Program-made: the position numbers and the translations under genes
Origin: a virus
Virus record (IMG/VR): IMGVR_UViG_3300032246_000349
Location: 1 to 23,399 of that record
Length of the DNA stretch: 23,399 nucleotides
Strand: one strand, 5' to 3'
Notes under the pieces: model-generated
What the model was told of the DNA's origin: nothing
The model's input: only the letters and a program-made list of their open reading frames with translations
Databases searched by the model: none
Shown: positions 18,842 through 23,399 of the stretch, one piece after another
How the letters are laid out: each line of letters begins with the position of its first letter
Numbering within the stretch: position 1 is the stretch's first letter

Positions 18842-20096
18842 TGTTATAGATACTGGGTATAGACCTAGAAAGCCACAAAAACTTATTCATCAGATGGTGA
18901 AAGATAATAGGTTTACTGTTGTAGTGGCACATAGACGGATGGGTAAGACTGTATCAGCTATCAATCAACTTATACATTCATCACTATTATGTGATAAACC
19001 TAACCCACGATTTGCTTATATTGCTGCAACATATACTCAAGCCAAAAGAATTGCTTGGGACTACTTATTACAATATACAAGACCATTAGGTGCTATAGCT
19101 AATATTGCAGAGTTAAGAGTAGACTTTATGGGTAGACGTATATCTTTATACGGTGCTGATAACCCAGACTCATTACGAGGTATATATTTAGACGGTGTTG
19201 TGATTGACGAGATTGGGGATATTAACCCATCTATATGGAATGAAGTGGTAAGACCTGCTCTAGCTGACCGTAAAGGTTACGCTATGATGATTGGCACACC
19301 AAAAGGTAATAACCATTTTAAAGACTTACGAGATAGAGCTGAAAAAGCTAAAGATGATTGGGCTTTACTAGAGTTTAAAGCATCTGAAACTAATTTGATT
19401 GACCCACAAGAACTAGCATCTGCTAGAAATGAAATGGGTGATGATAAGTTTCAACAAGAGTTTGAGTGCTCCTTCAATGCAGCAGTAGAAGGTTCATACT
19501 ACGGTCAAATAATAAACGATTTAGAAGCAAAGAATCAGATTACTACAATCCCTAGAGAAACATTATCTAAAACATATTGTTCATGGGACTTGGGTATGTC
19601 TGACTCAACAGCTATTTGGGTAGCTCAAGTTGTAGGTAAAGAAATACGACTTGTAGACTTTTACGAGAATCATAGTCAAGGATTGGATACTTATGTTAGT
19701 TGGCTTCGTGATAATGAATGGAGTGATGCAGTTCAACTTCTGCCTCATGACGTGGTAGTTAGAGAGTTAGGCACAGGTAAATCAAGACAAGAAGTTCTTG
19801 AAGAAGCAGGACTAGAAATAACAATAGTAAAGAAATTACCAGTAGCAGATGGAATACAAGCTGTAAGACGATTATTACCTCGTTGCTGGTTTGACAAAAA
19901 TGTAAAGCAAGGATTAGATGCGTTAAGAAACTATAGACGCAACTATGATGAAAAGCGTAATGTGTTCTTTGACTCACCACTACATGATTGGTGCTCTCAT
20001 GCAGCAGACTCTTTTCGTTATCTTGCAGTAGGGCTAGATGAATCTGGCACAGACTGGGGACAACCCTTAAACGTAAATAAATCTTGGATAGTATAA
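18834..20096 (+). CDS. Terminase large subunit
   Basis: 420 residues from TTG 18834, chosen because no upstream ATG exists in frame and later ATGs would cut into PRKPQKLIHQ. The ATPase: Walker A AHRRMGKT (32-39), Walker B VVIDE (122-126, D125 and E126), coupling motif MMIGTPKG. The RNase H-like nuclease: SWDLGMSDST (D252) and HAADSFRYL near the end. It cuts and pumps concatemeric DNA through the portal. Its stop overlaps the portal start (TAATG). It is complete, at a normal length. Confidence 0.92.
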   Translation: MSDVIDTGYRPRKPQKLIHQMVKDNRFTVVVAHRRMGKTVSAINQLIHSSLLCDKPNPRFAYIAATYTQAKRIAWDYLLQYTRPLGAIANIAELRVDFMGRRISLYGADNPDSLRGIYLDGVVIDEIGDINPSIWNEVVRPALADRKGYAMMIGTPKGNNHFKDLRDRAEKAKDDWALLEFKASETNLIDPQELASARNEMGDDKFQQEFECSFNAAVEGSYYGQIINDLEAKNQITTIPRETLSKTYCSWDLGMSDSTAIWVAQVVGKEIRLVDFYENHSQGLDTYVSWLRDNEWSDAVQLLPHDVVVRELGTGKSRQEVLEEAGLEITIVKKLPVADGIQAVRRLLPRCWFDKNVKQGLDALRNYRRNYDEKRNVFFDSPLHDWCSHAADSFRYLAVGLDESGTDWGQPLNVNKSWIV

Positions 20097-22207
20097 TGGC
20101 ACAAAACTTCGCAACAAAATCTAAAAAGAACGAATATGTAATGGACGATAATAAACTCAAAGCCATTATTGATTCAGAGATTTGGTCATCACTTGGTTAC
20201 ATTCAATCAGAAACAACAGGTGAAAGACAAAAAGCATTAGAGTATTATCTACGCAGACCTTATGGCAATGAAGTAGAAGGTAAGTCACAGATTGTTACTG
20301 GTGAAGTAGCTGAAGCTGTAGACGGTGCATTACCACAACTCATTCGTATCTTTACATCACAAGACAATATTGTAGAGTTCTCACCAATGCACGAAGGTGA
20401 CCAAGAGTTAGCTGACGGTGCTACTACTTATGTCAATCATGTATTCTATAAAGACAATGATGGTTTTCATATTCTACATAATTGGTTTAAAGACGCATTA
20501 TTAGAAAAAGTAGGTGTTGTTAAAGTCTATTGGGACGATGAAACAAATATCACTAAAGAGTCATACAAAGGTTTAACAGATGACGAACTTGCACTTATCA
20601 TGCAAGACCAAGAAGTTGATTTAGTATCTCACGAAGAAGTCATCAACATTGAAAAGATTATTGACCCTATTACAGGTCTTGAAACAGAACATAATACTGT
20701 AACGCACAATGTTAAGGTTCGTAAAACAGTTCGTAATGGAACTGTGAGAGTAGAGAATGTTCCTCCAGAGGAGTTCTTAATCTCTAAACGTGCTAGAAAT
20801 ATCCAAGAGTCTGGTTTCTGTGCTCACCGTAAGATGATTACTCGTTCAGAGTTAATCGCTATGGGCTTTGACCCTAAAATCGTAGAAGGTTTAAATACTG
20901 CTGACGCATTAGAATATAGTCCAGAAAGAATTGCTCGTTATACTCGTGGTGAACAACCAACTGACATGATGTCACAAGACCACTCTATGCAATTAGTAGA
21001 GGTTTATGAGTGCTATATTAAGGTTGATTACAATGATGATGGTGTAGCTGAATTAAGACGCATATTCTACGCATCTAATGAGATTTTAAGTGATGAGGAT
21101 TGTGATTACATTCCTTTTCACTCTATTTGCCCATTACCAATACCACACAAATTCTTTGGTAACTCATTAGCAGATAGAACTATGGACTTGCAACTTATCA
21201 AGTCTACAGTAACAAGACAAATCCTAGACAATCTATACTTAACTAACAATGCTCGTGTATTGGCAGTAGAAGGTCAAGCTAACTATGATGACTTGCTAAC
21301 ATCTACAGCAGGTGGTGTAATTCGTGTTAAATCACCTACAGCAGTAACGCAATTACAAGTATCTAATAGTGCAGCAGGGTCATTTCCAATGCTAGAGTAT
21401 TTAGACTCTGTTCAAGCTAAACGAACTGGTGTTAGCGACATGAATCAAGGTTTAGACCCTAATGTGCTACAAAACGCTACAGCTACAGCAGTTGCTACTA
21501 TGTCTAATGCTGCTAACGGTAAGCTAGAACTTATTGCTCGTATCTTTGCAGAAACAGGTGTTAAATCACTATTTCAATCTATATTCAGATTGCTATGCAA
21601 ATATCAAGTTAATTCAAGAACACTAATGATTAACAAGAAACCAATGGTATTTAATCCTCGTGAGTGGTCAGAACAATATGGCATCAATATCAATGTAGGT
21701 TTAGGTACTGGCTCACGTCAAGAGCAATTAGCTACAATGCAAATGATTCTTGGTAAACAAGAACAAATCATTGGTCAATATGGTCTATCTAACCCACTAG
21801 TAAACTTAAATCAATACAGAGATACATTAGCTAGATTTATTCACATGGCTGGATTTAAAGATGCTTCTGGTTTCATTAATGACATTACTTCAGAACAAGC
21901 TCAACAAATTGCTCAAGCTCAAGCTCAAAATCAACCTGTAGACCCAAGTGTTCAAGCAGCACAAGAGTTTGCTAAAGTAGAAAGAGATAAAGCAGAGTTA
22001 AAAGCACAAACAGAAATGGCTAAACTTGAGCTACAAAAACAACAAATGGAATTAGACAATGCTCGTAAGCAATTAGAGCTACAAATGCAAGAGTTTAAGA
22101 TTCAAGCAGATGCTCAAAATGCAGCAGAGAAATCTAAATCTGATTCAGTTAAATCAATTATGTCATCATTAAAAGATATTAAGGATTTGCAAACTCCTAA
22201 CTTCTAA
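20096..22207 (+). CDS. Portal protein
   Basis: 703 residues from ATG 20096, which overlaps the terminase stop; an in-frame TTG at 20084 is less likely. RPYGNEVEGKSQIVTGEVAE is the usual portal opening, with later NVPPEEFLISKRAR, a long helix-rich stem, SNSAAGSFPMLEYLDSVQAK and TGVSDMNQGLDPNVLQNATA. The C-terminus is a long Gln/Lys coiled coil (about 625-680, LELQKQQMELDNARKQLEL) typical of the large podovirus-type portals with a barrel. It forms the dodecameric ring for DNA entry. The next start overlaps the stop (TAATG). Confidence 0.9.
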   Translation: MAQNFATKSKKNEYVMDDNKLKAIIDSEIWSSLGYIQSETTGERQKALEYYLRRPYGNEVEGKSQIVTGEVAEAVDGALPQLIRIFTSQDNIVEFSPMHEGDQELADGATTYVNHVFYKDNDGFHILHNWFKDALLEKVGVVKVYWDDETNITKESYKGLTDDELALIMQDQEVDLVSHEEVINIEKIIDPITGLETEHNTVTHNVKVRKTVRNGTVRVENVPPEEFLISKRARNIQESGFCAHRKMITRSELIAMGFDPKIVEGLNTADALEYSPERIARYTRGEQPTDMMSQDHSMQLVEVYECYIKVDYNDDGVAELRRIFYASNEILSDEDCDYIPFHSICPLPIPHKFFGNSLADRTMDLQLIKSTVTRQILDNLYLTNNARVLAVEGQANYDDLLTSTAGGVIRVKSPTAVTQLQVSNSAAGSFPMLEYLDSVQAKRTGVSDMNQGLDPNVLQNATATAVATMSNAANGKLELIARIFAETGVKSLFQSIFRLLCKYQVNSRTLMINKKPMVFNPREWSEQYGININVGLGTGSRQEQLATMQMILGKQEQIIGQYGLSNPLVNLNQYRDTLARFIHMAGFKDASGFINDITSEQAQQIAQAQAQNQPVDPSVQAAQEFAKVERDKAELKAQTEMAKLELQKQQMELDNARKQLELQMQEFKIQADAQNAAEKSKSDSVKSIMSSLKDIKDLQTPNF

Positions 22208-22434
22208 TGAACACACAAAATATTAAAAACATCTTAAATGATGATGATTTTAAGTCAGTCTTACAAGAATTGATTGATGGTCATATACAAAGAATCATAA
22301 ACTCTAATGACTCTGATACAGAAATTAGAGAGCAGTCCTATCATAGAATAGCTGCTATAAAAGAATTAATCGGCAGTCTTGAAGCTGTTGCAGCAGGTCA
22401 AGCAATAGCAGAGAACCGATTTAAGATATTGTAG
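22207..22434 (+). CDS. Small helical protein between portal and scaffold
   Basis: 75 residues, helical and charged (FKSVLQELIDGHIQRIINS, then IREQSYHRIAAIKELIGSL). Small proteins in this position are common in podovirus head modules, with unknown function; some act in assembly. The start is fused to the portal stop (TAATG). The stop lies within a short palindrome at 22430-22445. Confidence 0.55.
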   Translation: MNTQNIKNILNDDDFKSVLQELIDGHIQRIINSNDSDTEIREQSYHRIAAIKELIGSLEAVAAGQAIAENRFKIL

Positions 22435-22445
22435 AAAATTCTACA
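22430..22445. other. Short perfect palindrome after the small head gene
   Basis: TGTAGAA and TTCTACA are perfect 7-base arms with a two-base centre, and they include the TAG stop of the preceding gene. A second small hairpin (ACCTC/GAGGT, 22454-22468) follows before the scaffold ribosome binding site. These may tune mRNA processing between portal and scaffold, which are needed in different amounts, or be chance. Confidence 0.3.
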
Positions 22446-22484
22446 TTTGGTACACCTCCCATAGAGGTAATATAGGAAAATTAA

Positions 22485-23399
22485 ATGAGTGAAAACACCA
22501 TGACTCCAGAAGATTCTGGAAGTGGCACGCTTACTGTAAGTCAAGCAGCCAATGCGTTTGAAGGTTTAATGGACACCCCAGCTAACTCTAGCGAGCAACT
22601 AGCAGGTGAACAGGAAGCACAAGAACAGGCACAGGAACAAGAAGCAGAGCCACAACAAGAGCAAGAAGAAGTAGTTGAGGATGATGCAGAAGTACAAGAA
22701 AATGACAGTCAAGAAGATGAGCCTTCTTATGTGGTGAAAGCCGCAGGTGAAGAAAAAGAAGTACCTCTATCTGAATTGATTAAAGGTTATCAACTTGGTG
22801 CTGACTATACGAAAAAAACTACCGAAGTAGCTGAACAACGTAAGCTAGTGGAAGCTGAACGTGTTGCTATTGAGGAAGCAAAGTATGCTCGTGATAATTA
22901 TGCTCAACGTCTGCAAGCAATAGATAACTTTCTAACTTCGCAGATGCCACAAGAGGACTTAAATTCTCTTAAAGAAAACGACCCTATAGGTTATGCAGTT
23001 AAAATTGCTGAACTTTCTGAAAAGAAAGAACAACTCGCAGCTATAAGAGCCGAACAAACCAGAATTGCCCAAGAGCAACAATCTGACTATGCTCGTGCCA
23101 TGTCTGAAAGAGTTGCACAGGAAGCACAAAAACTAGCACAAGTCCTACCAGAGTTTTCAGACCCAGCCAAAGGCGATAACTTCCGTAAAGAAATTCGTTC
23201 TTATGGCAAGACGTTAGGATTTACAGACGAAGAACTTTCATCTGTGATTGACTCTCGTCATGTTGTGACATTACATAAGGCAATGATGTATGACAAACTT
23301 CAAAAATCAAAGCCAGCTATCACCAAAAAAGTAAATGAAGCTCCTAGAATGTTAAGAGCAGGTACTTCTGGTGCTAATAAGCAAAGTGATGCACAAAAA
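22485..23399 (+). CDS. Scaffolding protein (3' end outside window)
   Basis: 305 residues visible; the frame is open to the last base, so it is truncated by the window. The ATG has AGGAAAA eight bases upstream. The first 80 residues are acidic and Gln/Glu-rich (QEQAQEQEAEPQQEQEE), a disordered stretch. Then come VVKAAGEEKEVPLSELIKGY and QLGADYTKKTTEVAEQRKLV, a well-known scaffold motif, a long coiled coil, and a basic C-terminal part that would contact the coat protein. It guides capsid assembly and leaves before DNA fills the head. The coat gene should follow outside the window. Confidence 0.85.
   Translation, partial: MSENTMTPEDSGSGTLTVSQAANAFEGLMDTPANSSEQLAGEQEAQEQAQEQEAEPQQEQEEVVEDDAEVQENDSQEDEPSYVVKAAGEEKEVPLSELIKGYQLGADYTKKTTEVAEQRKLVEAERVAIEEAKYARDNYAQRLQAIDNFLTSQMPQEDLNSLKENDPIGYAVKIAELSEKKEQLAAIRAEQTRIAQEQQSDYARAMSERVAQEAQKLAQVLPEFSDPAKGDNFRKEIRSYGKTLGFTDEELSSVIDSRHVVTLHKAMMYDKLQKSKPAITKKVNEAPRMLRAGTSGANKQSDAQK

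Noticed and set aside
19759-20166. 135-residue Leu/Ser/His-rich - strand frame
   Set aside because: Antisense to the terminase nuclease domain and portal start; composition is typical of a reverse-strand shadow in A+T-rich DNA.

Overview
This window is part of a tailed double-stranded DNA phage genome. It holds a large terminase subunit, a portal protein, a scaffolding protein, virion proteins, a lysis cassette, a recombination/replication module, and tightly overlapping genes on two strands. It is strongly A+T-rich. I see no RNA polymerase, integrase, tRNA, IS or CRISPR, and no recognisable host flank. The large portal beside a separate scaffold suits a podovirus-like head module, but morphology cannot be fixed from this window. 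The best host clue is a 23-residue pqqA-like gene, which suggests a PQQ-using host. With the A+T-rich composition, I infer a low-GC methylotroph of the Methylophilaceae type; this is not proven.

Layout: (1) 1-5071, + strand: the end of a virion gene, a large putative ejection protein, then a lysis region (coiled-coil/TM protein, secreted protein, SprT-like metallopeptidase, 3-TM holin, small membrane protein, DUF5675 enzyme), then a DnaQ-fold exonuclease and a small gene. (2) 10073 down to 5056, - strand: an apparently early operon starting from a strong sigma70-type promoter at 10107-10134. It carries micro-membrane proteins, a DUF1071 annealing protein, a YqaJ exonuclease, an SSB-like protein, a SleB-type hydrolase, a glycosyltransferase, an FkbM methyltransferase, DUF3310 and a PD-(D/E)XK nuclease. 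Inside it, on the opposite strand, sits the pqqA unit (8123-8311). (3) 10178-16859, + strand: a divergent operon with a replication initiator/loader-like protein, a DnaB-type helicase, a NinB-like protein, an ABC-ATPase/GNAT fusion, a C5-cytosine methyltransferase, a YbcO-like nuclease, a degenerate nuclease-fold protein, a possible Q-like regulator and an N4/N6 DNA methyltransferase. (4) 16860-16990: a promoter followed at once by a strong intrinsic terminator. (5) 16987-23399, + strand: small proteins, terminase subunits, portal and scaffold, running out of the window. If the genome is circular or permuted, this late block probably continues through the unseen part and re-enters at position 1.

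How it may work together: divergent promoters around phased A-tracts (10142-10177) start the early and middle operons. The recombination set (annealing protein, exonuclease, SSB) and the replication set (loader, helicase, nucleases) copy the genome. Three modification genes may protect or mark the DNA. A terminator just after a promoter at 16864-16977, with a possible Q-like regulator upstream, resembles lambdoid late-gene control by antitermination.

The most notable item is the pqqA-like gene. It encodes the peptide substrate from which host enzymes make pyrroloquinoline quinone, the cofactor of methanol and other alcohol dehydrogenases. It has its own -10 element, a strong Shine-Dalgarno, an operator-like palindrome and a 15-bp 3' hairpin that forms well only in the + strand RNA. 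No other pqq gene is visible, so the phage would have to rely on host PqqB-F.
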